DNA of 64,000 nt from Mactra quadrangularis (taxonomy: Eukaryota; Mollusca; Bivalvia; Venerida; Mactridae), in contig CM046297.1 in assembly GCA_025267735.1 (NCBI GenBank), positions 28,112,011-28,176,010 of the forward strand. Reading direction: 5' to 3'. Positions 1 to 12,741 of the stretch are shown here, one piece after another. The position numbers were made by a program, and so were the translations under genes. Every line of letters begins with the position of its first letter. The stretch's first letter is position 1. Below the pieces are notes generated by a model. It did no database searches, was not told the DNA's origin, and was given only the letters and a program-made list of their open reading frames with translations.

Positions 1-40
1 ATGTATAAAATTATGTTTCAAGACTTTTTATAACAATATC

Positions 41-118
41 TCGCGGGTTTAGCGCAAAACGGTCGTAACTCAATATAAGAAAGTAGTGAGGTGCGACCGT
101 TTTGCAGTAAACCCGCGA
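41..118. repeat. Hairpin MITE, family 'TCGCGGG', copy 1
   Basis: Near-perfect palindrome. The left arm begins TCGCGGGTTTAGCGCAAAAC and continues GGTCGTAACTC. The right arm is its complement, ending GTAAACCCGCGA, around a loop of about 16 bases. A second copy with the same arms lies at 7316-7399, so this is a mobile or amplified hairpin family rather than a one-off palindrome. Confidence 0.75.
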
Positions 119-1895
119 TCTGTATATAGGTAAGAGGCAAGTTCTCCACTGATCATGGTTAGTTTCTAAACCTATCAGTCTCGTATGTCGCTGAACATCT
201 AACAATTTCTCATATTATTTTTCAATATATTTTGATTATTTCACGGCGTCTCAACGCCGTGATAATGTAATGGGTAGATTTCGGTAGCAATGGGCAAAAG
301 TCACGTGACAAAATCCTTTCGATTTCTACTGCCGACAATTTATTGGTTTTATGCAATCACTGTACAGCCCATTTCCATAATTAAGGGTTCCATAGAAAAA
401 ACATTCATTTTTCAAAACCCTAAAAACAATATTTTTACCAACACACGAAATATCAGCGTTTTATACTAACACATTTCCGCAAATCCTTTCGACACACTTG
501 AAAAGCTTGCAAGTTTTAATTTGTTCGAATGGATTATGTTTTCTCGTGTCCGAGTAAATCTTTCCACGTGTATTTTAAATGTCTATTGAACCTTACATTT
601 ATAAGTTTCTATATTTGTTGGCATGTTATTTTTTTCTTTCTTATAAAATTATGATTTCTATTATAACATAGCTTGCCTTTTGTATTTAGGCGCATCTTTT
701 CGGAATTGAGATAAGCGTAAATTCCTTTCGGGTATCCCGCAGCAAAAGTCTTCCGTAACAAGTAAAGGACTGAAATCAAGCTGCCGGTCAGTAAATAGCG
801 GACATGATTGCAGCGGACGTTAAGGCAGGCAACACACCACTAAAATTTCAAGCGGACATTAACATTACACGCCACTATTTTCGATCGGAAAAAAATAATA
901 ATGTACATAGATATTGTTGGAATAACGTTAATTACTTCGCAGGGTAACAAATAATTCGTAACTGTTTTGTCTTGAATGGATTGATGTTTAACGATTTCAT
1001 TAGGTATGACTTTATATCTGTATTAACATCCACAACATCAAACTTCGTTCAGAATTCATGTCTCATTATTTTGAGCAAAATTCTTAGTTTTCATTACATA
1101 TAATATGAACAGGAAAACATTTTATTACAAGTTACATTATAATACTGAAAAACCTGAACAGTTAAAATGACAATTCAACACAATGCTATTTTGAGTTACC
1201 TTAAGATTGTACTTAACTGCTTTGTTTTGTTTTTCGCCGTGACAATCACATTGCCGCATTTCGCAGCAATTTTTTACTTGTTGTTTATAACTATTGGTAT
1301 AACTTAGAATGCAGACGTGTCTTTAGTTTGAGATCTTAATAAGTATATAAACTCGAAACTCGAAATTCATCAGACACCAGTATATTTCCACGATAACTCA
1401 CAAGCGTCTGATTTCATTGTCGTAAAACATTGTTTATAAAGTTTACATTATTTCAAGGAGTCTTGTTATGGTTATACAACAGAAAAAGACAGACTTCGTG
1501 ACGTTTTGCAAATCTATAGCATATAGAAGTATTATGGTAAAATCTAAAATCACCGTCAGTTGTTCCTTTAGTTATCACATGTCCACGGTGAACTGAAGAA
1601 CAATTTATATGATAATTTAACTGCAGCTCAATCCAGTCAAGGACCGAATTTGAAGATAGGAAAACAAGATATCAAATATTTATCATACGAAAAAAGCAAC
1701 ATATCATTTAGATGCAAAACATGTTAAAACCAAGGTTTTACATTATTATCGTTTACCCAAAGTTTATCACGATTCTTGATTGAGAATCTTGATAGCATTT
1801 GGGTACGAAAATATTTGGTTACGAAGCAGCCTACACTTTATATTATATTATAAGCGCTACATCGTATCAAATCATACATAGAACAAAAGAAAGGC

Positions 1896-2162
1896 ATTCG
1901 GAACAACCTCGGCGATCATCAAAATAAGCATACTATACAGATATTAAATTTGAAAAAAACTCAAAATAGCCGCAAGTCGTCCATTTTGAATTGGAATTAG
2001 TATACATTAATATACACTGCATGCATTCATAAACTGTAAGAATGTAAACTTGTGTGCAAAATTATATTAAAATACATTAAGAAACAAACATACTACAAAG
2101 GTATTTATTTTTTGGGGACAGACCGCGCGACTACGTAGAAGATCGCCTAGGTAGTTCCGAAT
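1896..2162. repeat. Short TIR element, family 'ATTCGGAAC' (267 bp)
   Basis: The left end reads ATTCGGAACAACCTCGGCGA and the right end is its near complement, finishing GTAGTTCCGAAT. The element lies in the intron just before the GPCR exon. Collapsed hairpin relatives are at 36935-36998, 44675-44744 and 49189-49250. I saw no transposase, so it is non-autonomous. Confidence 0.65.
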
Positions 2163-2290
2163 GTAAGAAAGACTATCGACACGGTTTGAACTTTTCATCC
2201 ATCCGTAGCGACTTTGACTGGTCGGAACCGGTAATCGTGCCGCCCGGCTGTAGACTTTAATTTTTGATCTTTTTTTATCATTTATTTCAG

Positions 2291-3044
2291 GTTTGTACAG
2301 ATTTGTAAATATTTCCTCTATCATAGAATCTACACTCACAAGAAGACGGTTGTTTACTGTATGTCATTATGGATACTAGCAGTACTCCTAGATCTACCAA
2401 ACTGGATCGGCTGGGGCGGACATACATTCGGTCTTAAGGAAATGGGTTGTACTTTCGACCGTACCGCTAATCATTCGTACACAATATTTCTCGCCACAAC
2501 TTCCATAGCGCTCCCTATGATAATCGTACTCTTGTGTTATTCAATTCTAGTTTACTATGTAAGGAAGTGCAGAATTGAAGTGAGACAAATTGGAAGTATG
2601 TCAAAGAAACGTCTTCAGGATGAAATACAGTTTGCTGTGACGTTGTTTGTAGCGTTTGTGACTTTTGTGACGTCATGGAGCCCTTACATGTCAGGGTTGT
2701 TATTCGATTTCGAGGACCGATGGCCTAAGGAGTTATACGTGTTTGGAACGTTACTCGGTCACAGTAACAGCACGCTAAATCCAATCATTTACGCTTTGGC
2801 ATCAGTGAGGTTTCGTAAAGGATATTATATTTTCATTCATAAATTATTCCGTATCAAAATAACTAAAGAAGGTTACGCCAAGGATTGGTCACGTGATGAA
2901 AATATTCTAAAATATACAAGCCGAAGTAGAAGCCCTATAGCTACATCATTACAAAATCTGAATACATGTATTGATGGTCGAACATGTATTGTGCATAGAA
3001 ACAATCTACTAGTACCTAATAGTTACAATTACTCCAAAGTTTGA
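2291..3044 (+). CDS. Class A GPCR, melatonin-receptor-like, 3' terminal exon (partial)
   Basis: This exon encodes about 250 residues covering the end of TM3 to the C-terminus of a rhodopsin-family receptor. The acceptor is TTTATTTCAG at 2281-2290. The frame opens with FVQICKYF, matching the segment straight after the DRY/NRY motif, so the intron falls within or next to the DRY arginine codon (phase 2). TM4 contains W-I-L-A-V-L-L-D-L-P-N-W. TM5 contains the P-M-I-I-V-L-L-C-Y core. The third loop ends KKRLQDEIQFAVTLFVAF leading into TM6 with S-W-S-P-Y, and TM7 carries HSNSTLNPIIYA with NPxxY as NPIIY. The tail is basic and Ser-rich and ends NSYNYSKV. The ATG at 2361 is internal and is not the start. 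TM1-TM3 lie upstream, outside this window or undetected. The closest family by feel is melatonin or Tre1/moody-like receptors. The ligand cannot be told from sequence. Confidence 0.88.
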
Positions 3045-3160
3045 GACTACAAAACTGGTATTACGTGACAACACAAAACAAAAAAAACATGGCGGTTTTA
3101 CGGCTAGTCTAAATCCATTTTTTCAGGTAGTTATCATATTTGTCATTTTTTTTTTTTTCA

Positions 3161-3166
3161 AATAAA
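3161..3166 (+). terminator. Polyadenylation signal of the GPCR gene
   Basis: AATAAA lies about 115 bases after the GPCR stop codon, following a T-rich run. The position fits a short 3' UTR. Confidence 0.5.
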
Positions 3167-6100
3167 ATCATATAGCCTATATACATGTATAATTATGTTA
3201 TGCTCATTAGTTTCCGACGTATTTTGATACATTTGCTTTGTTAATCCATGTAGAAAATTTAATGAACACTTATTAAATTAGTAGTTTGTGAACATCATCA
3301 AATCAACGGTTGAAAATTAATTAATCTCAGCAAGTGTTCTCATGGACAACAAAACCCAGAAACAAGATAGATATGTCAAAGGTCAATCCAAAACCATCCG
3401 CCATATGACAGTGTGCATTATGCACGAAAATTACATAAATACCCTAGTTAAAACGAGGAAAAAAGTCCGCCATTTTTAATTATTTTGGTCACGTGTTACG
3501 CCCCCTTGTATATGTTTGTCCTTTTTACTCGGTACTGAAGTAAGCCCAATAGCTATTTCGGCTAGCGAAAAAAAATGTCATCAAATAATATATGGATTTT
3601 TGCATGTAAAACAAGCCATTTTGAACAATTTGGCTATTTGGGCTATATTGGCTAACATTAGCGACTTATTTTATACAACAGAATTCCTCGTACGTCTAAA
3701 TCACTGCTAAATTAGACAAAGTCAGATCTAATTTCTACGAAAGTTTTTTTATTTCTACGAAAGTTTTTTTTATTTCTACGAAAGTTTTTTTAATGTATTT
3801 ATATATGTGTGTGTCTCCAGATAAAAGAATTGATCTACGAACTGTTATTATTTATAAATATTTATCAAGCTATGGTTACGTGATTGTATATTTTATCTAA
3901 TATATTTGCATATTCAAACAGATCCTTTGAGCTAAATTGTTTAATTTTCAAATATGTCGTACGATGTTTTTTGTCGTAAGATTTTGCCAGTGTGTTCAAT
4001 GTGTGATACAAGTCAAAAATGTTATAAAACTGCGTTTTAAATATACAAAATAAACCAATGCCTTTATCATTGTTTTAGTTATTCTTATCCAGGTGTACAT
4101 TGTTAGCTCGCCTGAGCTAGCTCAGGGTAATAAACAATTTCCGGGTCAGCTAAGTGAATGATTCACCATTGAGGTTAATACATAAACACTACACTAAATC
4201 CGAGTTTAAAGAGAGTCTTGCATTAAACCTAAACCAGCTTCTAAAGTCACAAGACCTACGTCAATACCTAATGAGACAAATTAATTTTTTTCGGATTTCT
4301 CATTCCAGAAAATAATTGAATGGCATCAAATAGCTCATGAAATAACTTCTATCGTTTTCCTCTGATTGATTACGTGAGTATTGGTCGTAATATCTTACTT
4401 CTCCGGTAGACTAGATCATGTGCAAAAATATTTGTGCGGAAGATTCAGAAAAAACACACTAAAGACACGGACTAATTTGAGAATATTTGAACATAGAAAT
4501 GTTATAATAGTTTTATGCACTCTTTGAATGTTTCTTACATATGCCAGCTGCAAGAATTTGACCATTAAAACAAATGTTTGCCTACATTCAGAAATTCACA
4601 TGACTTTATATCATGTACACCGTAAAATGCAGATACAATATAATCTAAAAGCCCTAACAGGCGAGAACAAAAACTTGTGATTTAAGATTGCCGAATTTTT
4701 CAGTGGGGTTGTTTGCAATTGGACCTCAGTTTTTCTGTTCTGTGAATTGTTTATGGAACCGTTTAGCTTCAAACTAGCAAATCCAAGTTGGTGACTTCAA
4801 CAAACAAAGTTTCAGTGCCTTATTCTAACTTGACCATCATATTGCAATAAGCGAGTCACCTCTTACTTTGTTCGCCTATGTTCGAAACTTTTGCGGCATA
4901 CAAACCGTTCCTTATCGCAAACGTTCGCCAAATTAACTAACGTTCGCTGAGGTTCTCGTTATGGGACGCCATGCAGGGTCTGGTGAGACAGTCTCTATGT
5001 AAGACCATACAGAATTACAGAAGATTTTGGAATTCTTCGAATTCGGACTTTTTAAAGATGCTTTTTCTAAATGGAACCTAATTCTATCAGAAATTTGTTT
5101 AATATAAATGTAAATTATTTCAAATATGAAATAGAACTTACATGTATAAAAGTCGTTTTGTTTGTTGTCTAAACGAGAATAAAATATTTATCAATAAAGG
5201 GAGGCAAATCATGGACCATATTTATTCTGTTTTATCTCAAATTATCTCCCTTTAAACAAATTACTATACTCGAGCGCCATGTAATTTGAATCTGCTTATT
5301 AGGTCTGGGTGGAAATAAAGAAACATCATAATAAGCTTATATAAAAGTAAACACTGACAATTAAAATTGGAAGAAAATTTAAGAAATGATCAGCAAGGGA
5401 GCGGAATAATTCTTGAAAGCAAATTATGTAGACCTCGGTTACTAAAATACATGATAGGAAATTTTGTGAACTCTTAGAGCCCGGTCATGATATTCTAATT
5501 AAAAATGTGTCTTATTTTACGATGATATGAGTTAAAGCTTATTTGCTTATTTTTGTAAAATAAACTAATTTAGGTATTCTATCATAACTAGAAATTGAAA
5601 TTTGTTTTGTGTTTATACCAAATATAATTTCGAGAATATACGTGCTTCCTATACACATGATGTGGATTTTTATGACATGCGCGTACATATAGAATTAATG
5701 TTTAAACGTTCAAATGGCAATTTTGGAAAGTATCTATACTTGTAGTACAACAGTCCATTCTCCCAAAAAGGCTTACACCACGAATTAGTTTAAGTCCATT
5801 TCATGTATTAGTCAAAAGAAAGAAAACAGTCCTTTTTGGAATTGAAAGGAATAAAACAATATTAATCATCCAAGCAATGTATTTTCTTCTTTACTCCCTA
5901 TGTCTTCGTAGCAAAGTTTTGTTTAGAAATCTACAAGATTATTTATATTAAAAAATAGAACCGCAAGTCTCAAGTGCATTGCATAAGAAACTCTACGCAC
6001 AGTGTAGATCAATTACAATTTTCCTAGAACACAGGTAACGCAATCTAATTAGCGTTCTTGAAGACTTGAGTAAATTCCACTTTTCAAGCGTTTGTTCATA

Positions 6101-6256
6101 CTGAAGCGTTCTTTGATCATCAATTCTGCTGTAGGCGCTTGTTTTGCGCGCATTGGGTTGTTAAATTCTGGAATTAATCATAAATATTCGCAAAACAAGC
6201 TTAAACTGTACTGGAAAATTTTTAACGCGGAATTCGGAACTGTTCTATTTTTTACC
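3167..6256. other. Intergenic stretch between GPCR and EF-hand gene
   Basis: I see no coding exon. The stretch is AT-rich. A three-copy 21-bp tandem repeat is at 3732-3793. The last 200 or so bases should hold the promoter and 5' UTR of the EF-hand gene, but I recognise no clear TATA box or initiator. Confidence 0.5.
3732..3793. repeat. 21-bp tandem repeat, three copies
   Basis: The unit ATTTCTACGAAAG followed by a T-run is repeated three times with small length changes in the T-run. It looks like local slippage. Confidence 0.8.
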
Positions 6257-9200
6257 ATGAGTAAAGGAGGCGAAGAATTAAGTTTTTGGTTGAAAAGACA
6301 ATTGACGGCATTTGAGGAGAAGTTTGCTGAGGCGGACAAAGATAAAAATGGAAGTTTATCTTTTGAAGAAATACGCGAGGTGTTGAGGAAATCCGGATTT
6401 AAAGGAACTGACGAGGATCTGTCGGTAAGTTTATACTTTTACAAATTAAACTCAGAAAAATGCTTTTACCGACAGCCTTGATAGTCTTTATTTAATCTAA
6501 TACGTTTTCAAAATAACCTATTTTAAACAACGTTTCAGATTAAATAAAGATTTATAAGTGATGATTTGAATTGATACGAACCTTCTCGCCTTAACTATTC
6601 ATTTTCAATATGCATTTGACATTTTACATTTATCATCGGCGCATTTTTCAATCTTCCTTCAAAGCGACGTTCACTACTATATAGAAGGTATTGGCTTTAA
6701 ACCCTGTCCCAGCCACCCATTTTTATTGTTATGTTCACAGCTTTGTATGAAAGTTGGGAATCAATTTCTACTTGAATTCAAAGAAATAAGGGCTTACTGT
6801 CTTATATGTCTACTATAAAGAAGGTATTGGCTTCAAGCCCTGTTTGTAGCCACGCATTTTAGTATTATGTTTAATATTAGACGGCTCCTTACAAAGAATG
6901 AGAGAAAATTACAGTATTTGAAATCAAGGAATGAGGAACTAACCGTCTTATTTGACTTGACTGTTAAAAAGGACGATTTTATACAATGAAATCAAAACCA
7001 GATATTTCAGTAGATGTACACGTATATTATATAGTACAAAGTTCAGTAAATAAGTGACGTCATATCTTACTGACAACAAAATTACTTTCCCCTCGCAGCT
7101 CAGTAAATATATTACATGTACTAACTACATAAGCGATAGAAAGGAGAGTAACTACGAAATATGAATATATGTAATTTATTTTGCACACCTGCTTCATTCA
7201 TTTACATTATAATGAAACATGCATTATTCTGGATAGTGTGCAATAATCATTTAAACAGTATAGCAACCATTTTGTAGACTACTCTCATATCAACCCATTT
7301 AAACATTCAACTACATCGCGGACTTAGCACAAAACGGTCGTAACTCTACAATCATTCTTTATTTAATTGAGTTACGACCATTTTGCCATAAGCCCGCGAC
7401 ATTTACTTCAAAACCACTTCTTCATATTTTTATGTAAATGTACACCCCTCAACGACCACCCCACAATAGTAGCCACCTCAGAAAAACGTTGAATTTCGTA
7501 CTTTAATTTTTGATTTATCCACACTGCAAAAGTGAACTCACTAAAACCGTGAAATCAACATAGTCGTATCACTGACTGATGTACAAAGGTTTATCTATAT
7601 CATTTAAGTTTTTTGTTTTGTTTATGTTTTCTCATCCTATCAAGGTACTTTACATTCCGCGCACACCTGTTTACTTTCATTTTCCTGAAGAAATTAATAT
7701 ACGTGTTTACAATTATTATATACATACGAGGAAATAAACAAACCAAAATACAAAGATTCAGCTTAGACTTTTATATCACTGTTTCGTTTTAAGTAGAGAC
7801 CATGGTCCAGTTATAAGTGTATTTGACTTCCAATGCGGCGATATTGGTTCAAATACTCGTGACAATAACTTCAATAAGTGATAGGTATGCGAGTTCCAGT
7901 AATTAAAAGCTGAGAGTATAGCTGAATAGTGATGAGTGAACTACAAAAACCACGGTTCCGACCGGCCATACTATTTTCATGAAAATTATATAGCCATAAA
8001 TTTGATAAAAACTGCATAGCGAGAGGAAGTAGGTTCCTTTCGGAAAAGTTATCGAGTTCCTGTAATTAAAAGATGCAAGTATAGTTAGATAGTTTTGAGT
8101 GGACTAAAAGACTACGAATGTCACGGTTCTGGCTCAATTCCTAGTCTCGACTGAAAATGAAAATTATATGGCAATAAATTTGATAAATGTTGTACATATC
8201 AAGGGGTTGAAGGTGAAGGTTTTCTTACGCAATGTAATGATACACGAGTTCCGGTTAAAAAGAGTCCCAAAATCTAGATATACAAACCAGCAGCGTGTTC
8301 AATTACCCCGAACGTTCCGTAACGTTAGGTTCGGGACAACTCAACCCAAAGACAACTCAACCTAAGAAAATTCAATACCTCACGGTTTGAGTTTTTTCTG
8401 TACTTTAGCTTGAGTTATCAACGGGCTAAGTTGTCTACGGGTTGAGTTGTCCCGTATCCGTAACGTCCGCTTACAGTCGTTACTGAACACGCTTCTAGTG
8501 TCATACATTACCTATTAGATGAAACAAATGGCAGAAAACAAAATAAACAAATACAGCACATTAACCAACGTTTCTGTTTGTAAAACATTGTTAATTACAT
8601 TTACATTCTCATCAACATCGGCAGAATGTTTTTTCGTAAAAAATGAAAGTTTTATGTTAAGTATCATCAACTGTTGCTAAGCAACGAAATCTTTATTAAA
8701 ACATGAATGGAACAGGTAAACTAGATGAGTCAGAACATTTTGTCTGATCATATCAAGATGTTAAAATTCAAGGTTATAGCAATATACAGTGAAGCCTCTC
8801 TACAAAGACCGCTTAGATAAAATACCAAAATTGGTCTTTGTAGACAGCTGAGGCCCGTATTATCAAGGGTCTTGCGACTGATTTTAGTCGTAAATCCTTT
8901 TATGTTATTATGTTAAATTGTCGTAAGATTCTTGTCGTAAGATGTCCTTGCCTTTGCTATCAGATTCTAAATGTGTACTTAGTAAATTGGTAAAAATAAA
9001 CTTTTGGTCATTGTCAAGGATTTTCATGAGAGAAATGAATAATTACATTATATTATAAATAATATTATAATGATGATTGATCAGTTTTCCACTGGCTGGA
9101 TCATGAGTGGTCGTTCATAATGAATATTATAAAAAATACTCAGTTAAACTTGTATTCAGCAACAACTCTTAGAAAATCAGATAACAGCGATTTCATAGAA

Positions 9201-12200
9201 CAGGTGGTCTCTTAATCCGAGGTTTTAATATCTATGCTCCCGTCTAATGATAACAAGGTGTTAATTTTCAGGGCTATTACAAAATACAGTGACACTTGTG
9301 TTAAGTGACCACTCTGAAGGGCAATCGTGGTTTCATGCTTCTGTGAAACTTGTGTTTGGTTACCACTCTGGGGATAGTATGGAAGTGTCCTCTGTGTAAA
9401 CATGGTCCTCCTAATCAATGTTTAAAACAGTAAAAACTCTACTTGTATTGGGAACTCTTCAACTTTATAGTGCTAAAGTAGCAATCCTACCATTGGCAAT
9501 GACAAAAACACGTTTTGGTAAATAGGAACCTATTCTGATATGAATTGTTCAAGGAATTGTTCTAAATTTGACTCAATTTATACTAAATAAATCAAGAGTC
9601 ACATCCTAGGGACTGCACATTGCATCCTTATGGAATGAACGGGCCCTCATTAAAATTTTGCAAAACGAAACAAATACAAGTTTTAAATGAGGTTCATCCT
9701 TAGATTAATGAGCGTGATGCTTGTTGATGTTTGTTTTTAAATCCTCGAGTTAAAATGAGTTTTATAAGCAAAAATGGGCATATATGTTTGTTATTGACAC
9801 TTGATATGTTATGACAGGTCATTTTTAAAATTAACTTAAGCCTTTTACAATGTATTAGGATATATGCTCGCCGAAATCACTTTCCAGAACACTATTTTAA
9901 AACATCATTTATCTATACAGTATATGCATTTTGTATTTTGCCTTTTTATTATCTACTGCACATGCTTTATCAAAATTTCGTAAAATGCTGCAAGCTGTAA
10001 AACTGCAAATCAAAAATGAGTCATGGCAATGGACGATGTTTATGCCAATAAAATATCTTGACTTGACTATACATGCATATCAAACGTCAAAACACGAACA
10101 ATAAAAAGTGTTAAAAACCTGTGATAAAAATAAACAATTGTTATAAAGTAGTCCCGGTCCACAAGGGAACATGTATGGAAGATGTTCATAATGAAATCAG
10201 TCTTACTCAAAAATTCATACATATATAATATATAAATATTAAACTTTCAGGCAATATTCAAGTTTGCTGATACAAATCGTGATGCCAAGATATCTAGAAG
10301 TGAATACGTACAAGCTGTAAAGAAAGCACCAAAGACTAATTTAAAGTAAGTTTTTTTATCTTACAGTTTAACATCTGCAGAGCGGCTCTCTACACAGCAA
10401 ATCCTCTGCAGAACAACATATTTGATGTTTCCCTAAGGCATAATTTTCATTGAATTCAATCTCCGTAGAACAACATACTCTGAATAGCAACACACGTGAG
10501 TCCCTTACAGTGGGTGTTGTTCGAGAGAGGTTGTGTGGTACATTCCTCGCTACCTCTAGGCTCAGTTGAATGTTAAAAATCACTACATGTATTATTAAAA
10601 GTTCAGTTTAAAGTATTCTTACATCAGTCTTGTATCATGGCCATTTTCCAATTTTTGTCAAGCGCAGATTTTGCATTATTTTTGGAAAGAAATGGTGTCT
10701 GAAATTAAATTTTAGTGAGGGTGGTGATCTGAAATCATGGCGGTTACCATGGAAACCAAGATGGTGTCCAAGATGGATACCACCTTTATACATTACATAC
10801 AAAAGGAAAGTAGTCTAGAAAGTAACACAATGAGCACAATGAAACAAAATAAAAGGCTTATTGTCTTTGGTTCGGGAGTCTTAGGGACCGAGGCGACAGC
10901 CTTTGCACAATTATGCTAGGTCAAATGATTTTAAGTTGTTAATTATCAGTACTCCTGATCATTGGAATTATACCTTCAATTAACTGGATCTCGAAGTACA
11001 AATGTTCGCTAGGGTGAAGTGAAGGAATCGCAAAATAATTGCAGGCTCAATGAGATCAAAAGATCCCTCAGTGGTGCTAAAGTTTCGTTGCAACAGTGGC
11101 GTAGAGTTCTATACTAATTTATTTTAGTTTGATTGGGAAACAAGTTATTACAACTTAGAATACTAGCAATCGCTTTCGAGTCCGCTTCCTGGTCCCCAAG
11201 TACTGAGCTGGGATTCGAACCAAAGCTGGACTGGCGATCCAATGATTACCAATCTAACGTGGTAACCACTCGGCGTAGAGTGAGCGTGGCCATGACTTTA
11301 ATCACCATCAAACTAATATATACGACCATTAACTCATTTTCAGAGAGATTGTTTTAAGAAGAGCATTCAGGAAGTACGACAAAGATGACAGTGGATTCCT
11401 GACACGTGATGAGCTCATAGCTATTACGTCATCAGAAGAGGCGGGGGTTAATTTACCGGCTGAAAAAGTTGCTGAAATGTTAGTAGCCTTGGTAACCGAC
11501 GCCGACCAGAAGGTAAGACCAAGTCGGCTCCCTAATCATGTTAATGTATAGACTATACATGCATAATTATAATTAGACAACATACAGGTCGTAGAAAACC
11601 AAAACCCATGTTTATGTAAATAACACAATGAAATAATCAACAAGAGGGGATGCTAAGGATAACAATAAATATTATATACTATATGATAGTATATTAATTA
11701 AAGACGCTAATTAATTTGCCGTAGCGCTTTCAGCCTTTCGGCCTTCACCAGCGGATGCCATCATTGAAAAAGTGAGTTTCCATAATAAAATCGCTGTAAG
11801 GTGTACTTAATTAAAGACGCTAATTAATTTGCCGTAGCGCTTTCAGCCTTTCAGCCTTATAAATTTTAATATGTTTTATAAGTGTCTTGTTTGGAGAAAT
11901 GGTTATGCTTTCTACCATTACATGTACAAGCATGGTTGACAAGGGATGGTGGTTTATCTGCCACACTTATTTTGTTAAAATAAAACTATACAATCTTTAT
12001 TTTCAACACTGTCCAACTTTTTTAATGGATTGTTGAATGGTTTATTTTAAGGTTTACACAAAAATGTAATGTTATTTTGTATGTGAACTGCATGTACTTT
12101 TTAGTTTTCTACAGCTTGTATTAATTTGGTATCAAAGGGAGCTAACACTGTATTGAATAACGCATTTATGAATGGGTAACTTCCCTTTAGTCGTGTGTAT

Positions 12201-12693
12201 ATTTTCATAAGATAAATAATTATGTTAGTCTAAATATCTTTCTTTTCAAACGAAACAATGAGGTAGGCTTTATGAGATTCAAACAGACGTCGTAACCACT
12301 CGACCATGTCGGCTCCCTTAGCCCCCTGTCAGTGCTAGTGAACGGATATATATTAATGCAAATTACACATGTTAGTGACAGGATGAGTCCAATTTCCAGA
12401 TGTTAAACAACAACTGATTTTTTACATTTCAGATAAGCTATGAAGAGTTTCTTGCCCATTTTAACTACAACCAAACAGCGACCTTGCTTCGGGATCTCTT
12501 TGACCGTATCGATACAGACAAAACTGGTTTCTTGTCCAAACAGAATATATTGGATGCTATAAAGGCGGACGACGAGTTATCATTTAAGGCAGCCAACTTG
12601 TCACAGCTTTTGATTATGTTCAGTAAAGACAAAACCGACAAAATAGACTATGCGGCATTTGCTAATGCAGTCGCCAACCAAGCTAAGAAATAA
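6257..12693 (+). CDS. Six EF-hand calcium-binding protein (4 exons, 230 aa)
   Basis: Exons are 6257-6424, 10251-10345, 11344-11512 and 12433-12693, all with GT-AG junctions and compatible phases (0, 2, 0). The start is the ATG at 6257 (MSKGGEELSF); an in-frame upstream ATG at 6092 would add 55 residues that do not look conserved. Loop 1, DKDKNGSLSFEE, is canonical. Loop 2, DTNRDAKISRSE, has Ala at the usual Gly. Loop 3, DKDDSGFLTRDE, is canonical. Loop 4, around TDADQKISYEEF, has lost position 1 Asp and the Gly. Loop 5, DTDKTGFLSKQN, has Asn at position 12. Loop 6, SKDKTDKIDYAA, is degenerate. Probably only loops 1 and 3, perhaps also 2 and 5, bind calcium well. No signal peptide is seen, so it is likely a cytosolic calcium sensor or buffer of the calmodulin/calbindin superfamily. 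I cannot assign it to a named orthologue. Confidence 0.88.
7316..7399. repeat. Hairpin MITE, family 'TCGCGGG', copy 2
   Basis: Arms TCGCGGACTTAGCACAAAAC plus GGTCGTAACTC pair with GAGTTACGACCATTTTGCC and AAGCCCGCGA. This is the same family as 41-118, inserted in EF-hand intron 1. Confidence 0.75.
8331..8454. repeat. Palindromic element with CGGGACAACTCAACCC ends
   Basis: The outer 16-base arms CGGGACAACTCAACCC and GGGTTGAGTTGTCCCG are perfect complements. A second inner copy, GACAACTCAACC, gives the left arm a doubled structure. The loop is about 90 bases. It is probably a small foldback element. Confidence 0.7.
10362..10540. repeat. MITE, TACAGTYTAAC ends, copy 1
   Basis: The element starts TACAGTTTAACATCTGCAGA and ends with a partial complement, GTTGTTCGAGAG followed by GTTGTGTGGTA. 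It lies just inside EF-hand intron 2. A related copy is at 12742-12921, just after the same gene. The ends resemble pogo/Tigger-type MITEs; that class assignment is an inference. Confidence 0.6.
11195..11290 (-). repeat. tRNA-related fragment (SINE head) in EF-hand intron 2
   Basis: On the minus strand the sequence reads GCCGAGTGGTTACCACG, then GGTTCGAATCCCAGC, resembling an A box and B box of a tRNA-derived promoter. No complete tRNA cloverleaf is apparent, so I call it a SINE remnant rather than a tRNA gene. Confidence 0.4.
11696..11858. repeat. Direct repeat of about 50 bp, 112 bp apart
   Basis: TTAATTAAAGACGCTAATTA followed by ATTTGCCGTAGCGCTTTCAG occurs at 11696 and again at 11808, almost identical. 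It lies in EF-hand intron 3. Origin not recognised. Confidence 0.75.
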
Positions 12694-12741
12694 ACGCCTA
12701 CATCAATCCGTTCAATCGGATACCTTGACTGTCGATGATAT

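Larger units (their letters stand above)
1..2290. other. Non-coding stretch before the GPCR exon
   Basis: I see no convincing coding exon here on either strand. Short open frames lack splice context and recognisable protein sequence. The stretch is probably intron of the GPCR gene whose exon begins at 2291. It holds a hairpin element (41-118) and an inverted-repeat element (1896-2162). The remainder is AT-rich and unassigned. Confidence 0.6.
6425..10250. other. Intron 1 of the EF-hand gene
   Basis: A 3.8-kb intron with donor GTAAGT and acceptor ACTTTCAG. It contains two palindromic elements (7316-7399 and 8331-8454) and a pogo-like fragment near 8787-8855, with CAGTGAAGCCTCTCTACAAA and its complement. 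I see no embedded gene. Confidence 0.7.

Noticed and set aside
2067..2339. 90-codon minus-strand open frame overlapping the GPCR exon
   Set aside because: It overlaps the GPCR exon start and the MITE right end, and shows no conserved motif.
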